Position numbers and translations under genes: made by a program
Assembly (NCBI RefSeq): GCF_000190755.2
Contig: NZ_JH109154.1
Coordinates: forward strand, 303,514 to 367,513
Length of the DNA stretch: 64,000 nt
Direction of reading: 5' to 3'
From: Methylobacter tundripaludum SV96
GTDB taxonomy: Bacteria > Pseudomonadota > Gammaproteobacteria > Methylococcales > Methylomonadaceae
Shown here: piece by piece, positions 37,473 through 46,260 of the stretch
Numbering within the stretch: the first letter of the stretch is position 1
How the letters are laid out: every line of letters starts with the position of its first letter
Notes under the pieces: model-generated
Told to the model about the DNA's origin: nothing
Databases searched by the model: none
The model's input: the letters and a program-made list of their open reading frames with translations, nothing else

Positions 37473-38033
37473 ATGATTAGAACAATCAGGCATATCACGC
37501 TGTGGACCGCATTGGCGGCCAGTTTTGCGGCTTTCGTTTACAGTGCCGGCGCGTTGTACGGCATCCACCGCGACAATGACTTAATCCGGCAATTGATTTC
37601 GGGAAAGGATGTGGCCGTTAATAAAGTCATCAGCGGCGAGCCGGAACTGAGACTGGCGCGGGCTTTTTATTTCAAGCGAAAACACCGCTACGACGAGGCC
37701 TTGTCGACCCTGAGCCTGATTATGGATAAAGGCGACCGAAACTTCCAGGCCAAAGCGCGTTATAACCTCGGCAACCTGTATCTGGAACAAGCCGTACAGC
37801 AGGCAAAAGCCATGAATATCAATGAAGCCATGCCTTTGGCAGGACTGGCGAAACAGGCCTACCGACAGTCTTTGGCCTTAAACAGCAGAGATTGGGATGC
37901 GAAATACAACCTCGAAGTCGCCATGCGCTTATTGCCGGAAATGGACAGGGTCGACATGCCGGACGACGAACCCAAGAACCAGAAATCGCAGTTGTGGACG
38001 ACAGTGCCGGGGTTTCCGCGTGGCTTGCCTTGA
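37473..38033 (+). CDS. mxaK: MxaK
   Basis: 186 aa from ATG 37473; a longer frame from 37407 overlaps mxaC but lacks an MxaK-like start. One N-terminal membrane helix (LWTALAASFAAFVYSAGA) followed by TPR-like helices (RYNLGNLYLEQAVQQA). Accessory protein for methanol dehydrogenase calcium insertion. The C-terminal residues QLWTTVPGFPRGLP abut repeat G, so the tail may be altered. Confidence 0.82.
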   Translation: MIRTIRHITLWTALAASFAAFVYSAGALYGIHRDNDLIRQLISGKDVAVNKVISGEPELRLARAFYFKRKHRYDEALSTLSLIMDKGDRNFQAKARYNLGNLYLEQAVQQAKAMNINEAMPLAGLAKQAYRQSLALNSRDWDAKYNLEVAMRLLPEMDRVDMPDDEPKNQKSQLWTTVPGFPRGLP

Positions 38034-38062
38034 TTTTGTGTATGACGGGGGATTTTTTATCG

Positions 38063-38203
38063 CATTCCCACGCGCCGCGTGGGAATGCAGTCAAGGCGCG
38101 CTGCGCCCCGAATCACGGTCAGTATATAGAAATACGCATTGCACAAATACGGGACGCAGCGCGTCCGGCACGGCATTCCCACGCGGCGCGTGGGAACGAG
38201 GAA
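38063..38203. repeat. repeat G between mxaK and mxaL
   Basis: Ends CATTCCCACGCGCCGCGTGG and CCACGCGGCGCGTGGGAACG (about 38173-38198) frame inner words AAGGCGCGCTGCGCC and GACGCAGCGCGTCC. Same family as 34470-34598 in opposite orientation. Confidence 0.75.
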
Positions 38204-38208
38204 AAACA

Positions 38209-38442
38209 ATGAACAATACATTAAAAGATTATCGAATCGGGTGCTTGCTGCTGGCGCTTATAGCCATGCTGGTGCTGTTCATGCATCCCAGTAAGCAACA
38301 AAAAAGCCAACCTACAACTACACCTTGCGCTAGTTCCCAAGCTCCTGCTTGGGAATTCAGTGGAGGAAGCTCCAGCTTCCCGTCTCGCGAAGCTGGAGCT
38401 TCGCATCTGGGTTCCCAAGCAGGAGCTTGGGAACCAGCGTAA
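38209..38442 (+). pseudogene. truncated duplicate of the mxaL 5' end
   Basis: ATG at 38209 followed by about 40 codons nearly identical to the start of mxaL (NNTLKDYRIGCLLLALIAML), after which the frame runs into a repeat A block and continues as SQAPAWEF-type translation to 38442. Part of a direct duplication, 38131-38326 versus 38442-38636. Confidence 0.85.
38327..38441. repeat. repeat A block between the two mxaL starts
   Basis: TTCCCAAGCTCCTGCTTGGG, GAAGCTCCAGCTTCC, GCGAAGCTGGAGCTTCGC and TTCCCAAGCAGGAGCTTGGG in series. Same order of palindromes as the block at 3001-3110. Confidence 0.85.
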
Positions 38443-38517
38443 ATACACATTGCGCAAATATGGGACGCAGCGCGTCCTGCACTGCATTCCCACGTGGCGC
38501 GTGGGAACGAGGAAACA

Positions 38518-39501
38518 ATGAACCACACATTAAAAGATTATCGAATCGGGTGCTTGCTGCTGGCGCTTATAGCCATGCTGGTGCTGTTCATGTACCCCAA
38601 TAAGCAACAAAAAATGCCAACCTACAACTACACCTTTATTGTCGACATTACCCGCAGCATGAATGCAACCGACTACCAGCAAGACAACCAAGCCGTCAGC
38701 CGCCTGAATTTTGTCAAACAAACCTTGCGCGAATTATTGCAAAAACTGCCTTGCGAATCCAAAGTCGGCCTGGGCCTGTTCACCGAAAGGCGATCAACCC
38801 TGTTATTCGAACCGCTGGAAGTTTGCTCGGCTTATACGGAAATCGATACCACGATCAGCAAGATCGACTGGCGCATGGCCTGGGCGGCGGACAGCAATAT
38901 CGCCAAAGGCTTGCTGAGCACGCTTGAAATGCTGCCAAAAAGCGAAAGTTCGGTGATTTTTATTACCGACGGACAGGAAGCCCCGCCGGTTAATCCCAAT
39001 TATCAAGCTGATTTTTCATCCGTAAAGGGACAGGCGAAAGGCATGATTATCGGTGTGGGCGGCTTGCAGTCTGTACCAATCCCCAAGTTTGACAGTCAAG
39101 GCAAGCAAACCGGATTTTATAACCCAGACGATGTGCCGCACCGTTCTTCGTTCGGGCAATCGAATCTGGATCCGTCGCAAATCAAAGGCTACAACGCGCG
39201 CAATGCCCCATTCGGCAGCGAAGCCGCCACCGGCAACGAGCATTTAACCTCTTTGCACGAAACCTATTTGGAAAAACTGGGCGCAGAATCCGGCTTAAGT
39301 TACGCCCGCTTAACCGACTTGCAAAACCTTAGCCAAGCTTTACAAAACCCGAAACTGGCAACTGAAAAAGTTGTACAGACCGATATTCGCCGGCAACCGG
39401 CCTTATTGGCATTGCTGCTGTTAAGCCTTGTCTATCTGCCTAAGGTATATAAATTTCGCCGCTTTTTCGCCAGGGAGCGTTCGCTAGTTCCCAAGCTCTA
39501 G
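38518..39501 (+). CDS. mxaL: MxaL, VWA domain protein
   Basis: 327 aa from ATG 38518, with GAGGA 5 nt upstream at the edge of a repeat G half. N-terminal membrane helix, VWA domain with FIVDITRSMNATD (MIDAS) and VIFITDGQEAPP, C-terminal helix (ALLALLLLSLVYLPK). The last residues SLVPKL and the stop are encoded by repeat A sequence, so the natural C-terminus was probably replaced. Methanol dehydrogenase assembly factor. Confidence 0.88.
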   Translation: MNHTLKDYRIGCLLLALIAMLVLFMYPNKQQKMPTYNYTFIVDITRSMNATDYQQDNQAVSRLNFVKQTLRELLQKLPCESKVGLGLFTERRSTLLFEPLEVCSAYTEIDTTISKIDWRMAWAADSNIAKGLLSTLEMLPKSESSVIFITDGQEAPPVNPNYQADFSSVKGQAKGMIIGVGGLQSVPIPKFDSQGKQTGFYNPDDVPHRSSFGQSNLDPSQIKGYNARNAPFGSEAATGNEHLTSLHETYLEKLGAESGLSYARLTDLQNLSQALQNPKLATEKVVQTDIRRQPALLALLLLSLVYLPKVYKFRRFFARERSLVPKL

Positions 39502-39630
39502 CTTGGGAACTCAGTAAGGGAAGCTCCAGCTTCCCTAGTACCCGAAGCTGCGACTGCATGAATGCAGGAGCGGTTGCCGAGAGCGTCGGCTCAAAGGCTC
39601 CCGATCTGGAGATTGGGAGCCGACAACTAC
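39483..39630. repeat. repeat A block with short repeat B, overlapping the mxaL 3' end
   Basis: Palindromes TTCCCAAGCTCTAGCTTGGG, GGAAGCTCCAGCTTCC and GGCTCCCGATCTGGAGATTG with a short repeat B (39552-39582: CGACTGCATGAATGCAGG ... GTTGCCGAG) in the position where the CGAAGC arm is interrupted. Confidence 0.75.
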
Positions 39631-39661
39631 CATTAGTTATCTATCATCTTGAGTACTGTAA

Positions 39662-40171
39662 ATGAACAAACAAAACCTGCTCTCAACCCATAATCTTTTT
39701 ACGCTACGCTTACTTTTGTCGCTGCTCGGCGCCTACATCGGCTATACCTATCGGCATACGAGCCACGATTATTGGTTTGGGATGATATTTTTGTTTACCG
39801 CTATCGCTATCGCTCCCGACTATTATCAATTCAAGCAGCGTGGCGATAACCACAAAGCCCTTATCGACCGGCTGCTGCATTGGTCAGGCGGCTTGTGCGC
39901 GGGCATTGTGATTTACGCCTACCATAATTCAGGAAGAATATTCCACGAAGAAGCCGGTTTAATCGTACTGTTAATACTGGCGTTAACGACTTATCTGGAC
40001 GGCATAAAAAGAGGCTGGCGTTGTATTTTCGCAGGGTTATTCTTGGGCCTGGTAACTGTTTGCGTCGCTTATTTCGATAGTTACATCTGGCAGTTAAGTG
40101 CGCTTGCCGCCGTTGCTGTTGTTTATAGTCATTACCGGCAATCTGACGGTACGCAAACCGGTACGATTTGA
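39662..40171 (+). CDS. hypothetical membrane protein downstream of mxaL
   Basis: 169 aa with about five hydrophobic helices (LLLSLLGAYIGYTY, MIFLFTAIAIAPDYY, GLCAGIVIYAYH, LIVLLILALTTYL, ALAAVAVVYSHY). No known family recognised. Position and strand suggest it may be read with the mxa operon, but the repeat block before it is 160 bp long. Confidence 0.6.
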   Translation: MNKQNLLSTHNLFTLRLLLSLLGAYIGYTYRHTSHDYWFGMIFLFTAIAIAPDYYQFKQRGDNHKALIDRLLHWSGGLCAGIVIYAYHNSGRIFHEEAGLIVLLILALTTYLDGIKRGWRCIFAGLFLGLVTVCVAYFDSYIWQLSALAAVAVVYSHYRQSDGTQTGTI

Positions 40172-40270
40172 ATCAACGGGAGTGCAAGCTTCGCTTGCTT
40201 GCAGGCGAAGCTTCCGCTCCTGCTCACGCCCCTTACCTACATCCATGTAGGCAAAGCCTGCACTCCAATC
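40172..40270. repeat. repeat D palindrome
   Basis: Ends GGAGTGCAAGCTTCGCTTGC and GGCAAAGCCTGCACTCC, centre CTACATCCATGTAGG. A second copy lies at 50159-50231. Confidence 0.7.
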
Positions 40271-40370
40271 CCGGTTTCTAAAAGAAAGCCTTGGAAGCCA
40301 AGCAGGCCGGGCATAAAGATGAGCACCGGAACAAGTCACCTATTATTTTTGTTTGAGCAGGATTGTAATC

Positions 40371-41324
40371 ATGAAATTCAAAGTCTTACTGTTGAGTCTG
40401 TTGTTGTCCGCTAACAGCTTTGCGGCGGAAAAAACCGTTATTCGCATCGGCGTTCAGTCGGGCGGCACGGTAGAGTGGGAGCTGCCCGCATTGCAAGATG
40501 AGTTAAAAGCCAAGCAGGCTGATGTTCAACTGGACATTCAACATGTCGCCAATGCGGAAGCCGGTAAGATCGCATTACAATCCGGGGCGGTCGACATCAT
40601 CGTTTCCGACTGGATTTGGGTGTCCGGCTTGCGCGAAAAAGGGGCTGATTTCACCTTTTATCCTTATTCGGACATTTCGGGCGTGCTGATGGTGCCAAAA
40701 GATAGCGGCATTCATTCCTTGCAGGATCTTAAAGGTAAACGCCTGGGCATCGCCGGTGGCGAGCTGGATAAAAACTGGCTGCTGCTGCAAACCCTGGCGA
40801 AACAGCAGCAGGATATGGATCTTGATGCGTCGGTGGAAAAAGTATTCGCTGCGCCGCCGCTGCTAAATGAACAGATTAAGCAAGGCCGGATCGATGCGGT
40901 GCTTAATTATTGGCATTTCGCTACACGGCTTGAGGCTGAAGGGTATCGGACGCTGATTGACGGTCGCAGTATTTTGCAAGGTTTGGGGATTTCCGAACCG
41001 GTCGCCAATATCGGTTATGTATTTAAACAAAGTTGGGCCGATCAGCATAAACAGGCGCTCAGGCAATTTTTAGACGCCGGCAAACAAGCCAAGCAAACGC
41101 TGTGCAGTTCCGATACTGCGTGGCAAAAAATCATCCCATTGACCCAGATAGATGATGAAAAAACCCAAAAGCGCCTGCGCCAAAACTATTGCGCCGGTAA
41201 CATTGAACATTGGGGAGAAGCCGAACAACAAGCGGCCGAAAAAGTGTATTTACTGTTGCATAAGCAGAGCAAGCAGGCCCTGACCGGTAAGTCCGAACAG
41301 CTGCAACCGGGTACTTTCTGGTAA
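40371..41324 (+). CDS. ABC transporter substrate-binding protein, NitT/TauT-like
   Basis: 317 aa from ATG 40371; signal peptide ends near SANSFAAEK. Periplasmic binding fold with QSGGTVEWELPALQDEL, LKGKRLGIAGGELDKNW and GRIDAVLNYWHFATR, as in the nitrate/sulfonate/taurine group. No permease or ATPase is adjacent, so it is an orphan. Its place after the mxa genes hints at a methanol-related ligand, which is speculative. Confidence 0.75.
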   Translation: MKFKVLLLSLLLSANSFAAEKTVIRIGVQSGGTVEWELPALQDELKAKQADVQLDIQHVANAEAGKIALQSGAVDIIVSDWIWVSGLREKGADFTFYPYSDISGVLMVPKDSGIHSLQDLKGKRLGIAGGELDKNWLLLQTLAKQQQDMDLDASVEKVFAAPPLLNEQIKQGRIDAVLNYWHFATRLEAEGYRTLIDGRSILQGLGISEPVANIGYVFKQSWADQHKQALRQFLDAGKQAKQTLCSSDTAWQKIIPLTQIDDEKTQKRLRQNYCAGNIEHWGEAEQQAAEKVYLLLHKQSKQALTGKSEQLQPGTFW

Positions 41325-41325
41325 T

Positions 41326-41454
41326 GTGTGCGAGGCGGAGACAAAAAACCTTGGCGTAGAAACCAAAGTCGAAGTCAATGCGGCCAACGGCAAGATTATT
41401 GAAGTATCAACAGAAGCATGGGAAATTGGCAAAGAGGCCGACGAAAAAAGATAA
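41326..41454 (+). pseudogene. possible C-terminal fragment of a PepSY-like protein
   Basis: GTG frame of 42 codons (VCEAETKNLGVETKVEV, then NGKIIEVSTEAWEIGKEADE) overlapping nothing and beginning just after the SBP stop. The pattern VEVNAANGKIIEV resembles the last strands of PepSY domains. No start with SD; considered a remnant. Confidence 0.3.
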
Positions 41455-41517
41455 ACGATCTATCTCCGTTCCAGCAATTGCCCGGATCGGAGATCCCCGC
41501 ATAACCCTCGCAAGTTT

Positions 41518-42210
41518 TTAAGTCGTTGATGCCAATTCCATAAGCCTGACCTCAACAATATCCTTATCCGCCACTAAGGCGCTGCAAACACCCTGCCCTA
41601 ACGCTATATCCTGCACATGCCACGTTGAAGCCTGTCCATACTCAGACGGAACCCTTAAAAACTCGGCCTGGTTTTCAGGATTAATGACACATTGGTTCAA
41701 GCCCAAGGAGATGCCATGTCCCGTGGCTTTGACGAAGGCCTCCTTGCGCGTCCAGAAGCGGTAAAACGCCAGTGTTTTTTGAGCTTCCGGCAACTTGTTC
41801 CAATATGTACTTTCTTCTTCGGCAAAACATTTATCGACCAGCCCGGCCAAACTGGTTCTCGGCTTGCAAGCTTCTATATCGACGCCTAACCGGCAGTCCC
41901 ATCCTACTGCAATCACCAGTGCGCTTGCAGAATGAGACAGATTGAACGCCAGCTCAGGCGTATCGGGAAGATAAGGTTTGCCGTGTTCGGCTTTTTTTAT
42001 ATTGATCTTTTCCGGCAGCTCGTTAAGCGCTTGGGCCAATACCTTTCTTAAGCGACCCTGCACTTCGACATAGCGTTTGCGCAGCAAGTCGTTTTTCATT
42101 TTTTCGGCATGGGCTTGCTCGGCTGCACCGAGAACGCGCCAATAGGTTTGATAGTGAGCTTCCTCGGCGGCAATATTGCCATGCCATATTTGGATGGTGT
42201 CAGTATTCAT
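41518..42210 (-). CDS. 4'-phosphopantetheinyl transferase, Sfp type
   Basis: 230 aa. Motifs of the Sfp superfamily: GKPYLPDTPELAFNLSHS, LGVDIEACKPR with the Mg2+-binding Asp/Glu, and FYRFWTRKEAFVKATGHG. It attaches the phosphopantetheine arm of CoA to carrier proteins. No carrier protein or synthase is adjacent. Confidence 0.9.
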   Translation of the reverse strand: MNTDTIQIWHGNIAAEEAHYQTYWRVLGAAEQAHAEKMKNDLLRKRYVEVQGRLRKVLAQALNELPEKINIKKAEHGKPYLPDTPELAFNLSHSASALVIAVGWDCRLGVDIEACKPRTSLAGLVDKCFAEEESTYWNKLPEAQKTLAFYRFWTRKEAFVKATGHGISLGLNQCVINPENQAEFLRVPSEYGQASTWHVQDIALGQGVCSALVADKDIVEVRLMELASTT

Positions 42211-42223
42211 AATCTTTTACGCC

Positions 42224-42282
42224 GATTCCCAAGCGCCAGCTTCCCGCACCGAATTCCCAAGCTGGAGCTTGGGAACCGGCAC
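42224..42282. repeat. repeat A, partial block
   Basis: TTCCCAAGCGCCAGCTTCCC followed by AATTCCCAAGCTGGAGCTTG and GGAACC. The first palindrome is chimeric: its right arm comes from the GGAAGC word. Confidence 0.75.
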
Positions 42283-42317
42283 AACGATGAGCATAGCGCG
42301 TACCAACGAGAGCATCC

Positions 42318-43991
42318 CTAACGCCCAACTACAGCTCGCCCTTCGCCGCGCCGATCACTGGCCGCAGTCAGTTGGTGCGTGGTTTTATTCCACTGCACCG
42401 CCTGCATATCGCCATAGTTATACCGCGCTTCTTTCAGCTGATACCCCATTGCGGCAAGGCCGGTAAGCTCATTAGCCGTTATTGCGCCTTTTTCATATTC
42501 AACCACATCAGGCATAAACTGGTGATGGAATCGCGGCACTTGCACCCATGAGTCCGGTTCATTGCCTTTGGCAAAATCCAGCGAGGCCAGCAGCACCATC
42601 GAAATAATACGACTGCCGCCGGGCGTTCCCAGCACCGCAACGTGATTGCCGTCGTCAAGGAAAGTAGGCGTCATGCTGGACAACATGCGCTTGCCCGGCG
42701 CTATCGCGTTGGCGACGCCGCCCACCAGTCCGTAGCCGTTCATGGCCCCCGGCAGGCTGGCAAAATCGTCCATTTGATCGTTCAGCAACACGCCGGTTCC
42801 ATCCGCCACCAGGCCTGCACCAAACGGAAAGTTAATGCTTAGCGTTGCCGCAACCCGACTGCCGTTTTCATCAATAATCGAAAAATGGGTGGTATTGATG
42901 CCTTCCGGTTGCGGCTGAATTTCGCCCGACAACATGGCGCTGGGCAACGCCTTATCCGAGCGCAGACTGCTGCGCAATCCGGCCGCATAATCTTCGTTCA
43001 ACAAGCGCTTAACCGGCATATCGACAAAGTCCGAGTCACCCATATACAAGGCCCGGTCATGATAAGCGCGGCGCATGGCCTCGACGACAAGATGCTTTCG
43101 GGTCAGTTCGTCGGCCTGTTTTAAATCATAGCCCGACAGAATATTCAAAGCCTCGACCAACACAATCCCGCCGGATGACGACGGCGCGGCGCTGGTGATT
43201 TTTATGCCGCGATAGTTTCCCTTTACCGGCTCCCGCTCGACAACCTGATAGGCTGCAAGATCCTGCTTTGTCCAGATGCCGCCGGCCTTGTTGACGCCGT
43301 CCACCAGTTTATCGGCTATCTCGCCGCCATAAAATCCGTCACGGCCCGAGTCGGCCAGTTGCTTTAAGGTATGGGCCAGATCCGGTTGCCTGAGTATTGA
43401 ATAAGCTTCGGGAACATTGCCGTCAGTCAGGAATATCTGCGCGGTCTGCGGGTGTTTTTTTATTACCTCGGACCTGACTTTAAGCAGCTTCCGGTATCTT
43501 TCGCCGATTGCAAAACCGGTCTGGGCCGCCCTGATCGCAGGTTGCAGACTGTCCGCCAGCGGCAAGCGCCCGTATTTTTCCGACAAATGCACCAGAGCCG
43601 CGGGCATGCCGGGAATGGCGGCGGCTAACGCGCCATCGAGCGACAGACGGGGAATCACCTTGCCCGCCTTATCCAGGTACATCGCCTGATGAGCCGCTAA
43701 CGGCGCTTTCTCGCGTCCGTCGATCATGGTTTCGAAACCGTCCTGTTCCCTGTGCAGCAACCAGTAACCGCCGCCGCCCAGCCCTGAACCGGAGGGTTCG
43801 ACAACCGCCAATGTTGCGCTGACCGCCACCGCCGCATCGAAAACATTGCCGCCTTTATCCAGAATTTCAAAACCGGCAGCGGTCGCCAAAGGATGAGCAC
43901 TGGCAATTGCAGCCCTGGTTCCATCCGCATAAACCTGCGCGACTCCAAAAACAGCCGTTAATAAGAGCGTCGCACAATATTTCTTTAACAT
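42318..43991 (-). CDS. ggt: gamma-glutamyltransferase
   Basis: 557 aa with signal peptide (to about VYADG). It is an autoprocessed Ntn-hydrolase precursor; the nucleophile Thr is in NTTHFSIIDENG, before the small subunit. Other hallmarks: AVAVSATLAVVEPSGSGLGG and the PGKRMLSSMTPTF and GTPGGSRIISM segments. Acts on glutathione in the periplasm. Confidence 0.93.
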   Translation of the reverse strand: MLKKYCATLLLTAVFGVAQVYADGTRAAIASAHPLATAAGFEILDKGGNVFDAAVAVSATLAVVEPSGSGLGGGGYWLLHREQDGFETMIDGREKAPLAAHQAMYLDKAGKVIPRLSLDGALAAAIPGMPAALVHLSEKYGRLPLADSLQPAIRAAQTGFAIGERYRKLLKVRSEVIKKHPQTAQIFLTDGNVPEAYSILRQPDLAHTLKQLADSGRDGFYGGEIADKLVDGVNKAGGIWTKQDLAAYQVVEREPVKGNYRGIKITSAAPSSSGGIVLVEALNILSGYDLKQADELTRKHLVVEAMRRAYHDRALYMGDSDFVDMPVKRLLNEDYAAGLRSSLRSDKALPSAMLSGEIQPQPEGINTTHFSIIDENGSRVAATLSINFPFGAGLVADGTGVLLNDQMDDFASLPGAMNGYGLVGGVANAIAPGKRMLSSMTPTFLDDGNHVAVLGTPGGSRIISMVLLASLDFAKGNEPDSWVQVPRFHHQFMPDVVEYEKGAITANELTGLAAMGYQLKEARYNYGDMQAVQWNKTTHQLTAASDRRGEGRAVVGR

Positions 43992-44671
43992 CTTTTCCTC
44001 TGCTTAAATTTAAACTGAAAATAGTTTAAGTAATTAAACCACATTTACAAGAACGCACCCGTTTGATGCTCGACTGATTTTTTAGATTAATCACTGATGT
44101 TACGCACGGATAGTATTTCTCCCGTTTGCCGCGCCGAGCACCGGAGCTTTTATCGAGAACGGCCCGTTAGGGGCGCGGCAGGGATGCCGCGCGTCAGCAG
44201 AGGGGCAGGAGCCCCTTCTGCTGACCCTCGATAAAAGCGAGGAGCGCAGGAAGTAAGCGGCAACCGGGTCGCCTTTTCTTTGGTTACTTTCTTTTCGACT
44301 GCATGGACAGATATTTGCTCCTGCAATATCTGCATTCACCACATCCCTGTGGATTATGCAGGAGGTAGACACCAACAGTAGGCGCTTTAGGCGACGCAGG
44401 AGCAGTTGCCGAGGCGAAGCAAAAGAAAGTAACTCGCCTTCGGGTGCGAAAACCCGATTCAATCAAGTGTCGCGCTAGCGACTCCTTAATGTTAAAGCGG
44501 TCGAAATTCAACTAACTGCGTAGCATCAATTATCAATAAAATTATATCGTTAAATAAATCTCTAAGTATTTGCACCAATATTTTTTCTGATTTTTCTAAT
44601 TAGAATAACAGGGAGGTTGTTTGTTTCATACACAACTCAAAGAGCAATCCTTAACCATAATGAGGTGGAAA
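43992..44671. other. repeat-rich intergenic region
   Basis: 680 bp with GCGCGGCAGGGATGCCGCGC (about 44175-44194), GGGGCAGGAGCCCC hairpin, and the composite repeat at 44283-44433. Frames here (44100-44511) have Cys/Arg/Pro-rich shadow composition and are not accepted. The upstream signals of the DUF2934 gene lie in the last 100 bp. Confidence 0.5.
44283..44433. repeat. repeat B (long form) inside GTTACTTTCTTTT arms
   Basis: Perfect 13-bp arms GTTACTTTCTTTT (44283-44295) and AAAAGAAAGTAAC (44421-44433) enclose a 125-bp repeat B: CGACTGCATGGACAGATATT ... CAGGAGCAGTTGCCGAGGCG, containing the GCTCCTGCAATATCTGCATT sub-palindrome. It resembles the element in the tautomerase gene (56146-56291) in reverse orientation. 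Confidence 0.8.
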
Positions 44672-44860
44672 ATGGCTGCAACTGCTGAAAAGGCTAAAGA
44701 AGAAATTTCAAATCCTGACGAAGACCGCTCAACGATATGTCTTCCTGACCGTGACGCCAAGATTGCTGAAATAGCCTATCGCAAGGCTGAAAACAGAGGT
44801 TTTGAACCGGGCCATGAACTTGAAGATTGGCTTGAGGCCGAACAGGAATTTTTGCTGTAA
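44672..44860 (+). CDS. DUF2934 domain protein
   Basis: 62 aa from ATG 44672, with GAGGTGG 3 nt before the A; two upstream ATGs exist. The DUF2934 motif AYRKAENRGFEPGHELEDWLEAEQE is complete. Small soluble protein of unknown function, often near stress genes; Hsp20 follows 71 bp downstream. Confidence 0.75.
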   Translation: MAATAEKAKEEISNPDEDRSTICLPDRDAKIAEIAYRKAENRGFEPGHELEDWLEAEQEFLL

Positions 44861-44931
44861 CGATACAGCCGGATATAAGTCGTGATGCCTTGTTAGGCTG
44901 ATATTTTATAAAAAATTTACTGGAGAAATCT

Positions 44932-45423
44932 ATGTCAACTAAAGAAGTAGATAAAACAAAAAAAGGTTCCGAATTAATGCCCAAAACATCGCCCGGCGGT
45001 TTGCTGTCGTTTGATGAGTTTGATAACTTTTTTGATGACTTTCTCTCGCGCAGATGGCCTCGTTTGCTGGATTGGAATATGCCTACCCTGCCTGAAATCA
45101 GTCTTCCAAAGGTTGATATTCTCGATCACGACAATGACATAGAAGTTCATGCCGCATTGCCGGGTGTTAAAAAAGAGGATCTGGAAGTGTCAGTTACCAA
45201 CCAGACCATTACCATCCGCTCTTGCACCAAAGAAGAAAAAAAGACGGAAGAAAAAGGCAAATATTTTCGCCGGGAAATATCGCGCGGCGAATTTCAGCGC
45301 ACCTTGTCCTTGCCCGACAATGTCGATGGCGACAAGGCGAAAGCTTCGTTCAAAGATGGCATATTGACGGTAACCATTCCCAAAACCGAAAAAAGCAAAC
45401 GCAAAAGCATCGAAATTCATTAG
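44932..45423 (+). CDS. Hsp20/alpha-crystallin small heat shock protein
   Basis: 163 aa. Alpha-crystallin domain at about 55-160: LPKVDILDHDNDIEVHAALP, VKKEDLEVSVTNQTITIRS, GEFQRTLSLPDNVDGDKAKA and the C-terminal SIEI anchor. ATP-independent chaperone for unfolded proteins. Confidence 0.93.
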   Translation: MSTKEVDKTKKGSELMPKTSPGGLLSFDEFDNFFDDFLSRRWPRLLDWNMPTLPEISLPKVDILDHDNDIEVHAALPGVKKEDLEVSVTNQTITIRSCTKEEKKTEEKGKYFRREISRGEFQRTLSLPDNVDGDKAKASFKDGILTVTIPKTEKSKRKSIEIH

Positions 45424-45536
45424 TCCGCGTAGGTCGGAATAACCCTGTTTGAGCGTAAGCGAAAACAGGTATTTCCGGCATCACTATTGATGTCGACGCT
45501 TGCCACATCGGCAATTTGCTCCGAGAGAAACCCTAA

Positions 45537-46142
45537 ATGAAAAATGAAACCATTGCCGCTATAGCGGCCGTATTAGTGATTATTCTGGGAATACAGGCGT
45601 ATACGATGTTTCGACTGAATGACCGGCTCAACCAGCTGAGTGGGTCTTATAGCCAGACCGGAGAACCTCAAACACTATCGAATCTACCCAAATCCAATCG
45701 TCCCAAATCGGATGATGACGAATTCTTCAAGGACCGCACCTGGAATCCTTATGCAGAAATACAGTACATGCAAAATGAAATGGAACAGATGTTCGATGAT
45801 TCATTTTCGCGTTTCCATATGAAAACCCCTTTAGGCAGTTTAAGCAAAACGCCCGACGTGGATTTAAAGGAGAAATCGGATCGCTATATTGTGACCGTGA
45901 ATGCGCCCGGCGCCGATGAATCCTCAATCGACGTAAAGCTGGAAGATCAGGTTTTGCGTATTTCGATTAAAACGGAACATGCAAAAGACGAAACGGATGA
46001 TAAAAGCGGTAACTACCAATACCGGGAGCGTTTCGTCGGCCAATTTCAACGGGCATTAACCTTACCGGGACCTGCCAACGCAACCAAAATGACCACCGAA
46101 TACCACAACGGCGTGCTGACCATTACGATTTCAAAGGCGTAG
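45537..46142 (+). CDS. Hsp20-like protein with N-terminal membrane anchor
   Basis: 201 aa. Residues 6-26 (TIAAIAAVLVIILGIQAYTMF) form one membrane helix, followed by a hydrophilic linker and an alpha-crystallin domain from about 90 (TPDVDLKEKSDRYIVTVNAPG, RFVGQFQRALTLPGPANA, NGVLTITISKA). Likely periplasm-facing or secreted chaperone, complementing the cytosolic one upstream. Confidence 0.88.
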   Translation: MKNETIAAIAAVLVIILGIQAYTMFRLNDRLNQLSGSYSQTGEPQTLSNLPKSNRPKSDDDEFFKDRTWNPYAEIQYMQNEMEQMFDDSFSRFHMKTPLGSLSKTPDVDLKEKSDRYIVTVNAPGADESSIDVKLEDQVLRISIKTEHAKDETDDKSGNYQYRERFVGQFQRALTLPGPANATKMTTEYHNGVLTITISKA

Positions 46143-46154
46143 TTCTGGGAAGCA

Positions 46155-46185
46155 GCCGAAGGGCGAAGGGCGAAAGGCAAAAAAA
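46155..46185. repeat. repeat E fragment
   Basis: GCCGAAGGGCGAAGGGCGAA and GGCAAAAAAA form half of a repeat E hairpin, without the complementary arm, between hsp20 and htpX. Confidence 0.5.
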
Positions 46186-46260
46186 CCTGGGCGTCAAATT
46201 AAGCCGCTTTTATCCCTTAGCCTTTTTTGGAATTTAACCTTTAATACAGCAGGCTTAGCG

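Noticed and set aside
38349..38603. Frames with SQAPAWEP- or FPSWSLGTS-type translation (also near 3000, 31500, 63100)
   Set aside because: They are translations of repeat A palindromes in several frames, with no start signals or domains.
44100..44511. Cys/Arg-rich minus frames of 60-120 codons
   Set aside because: Overlap repeat B and its arms, with no coding bias.
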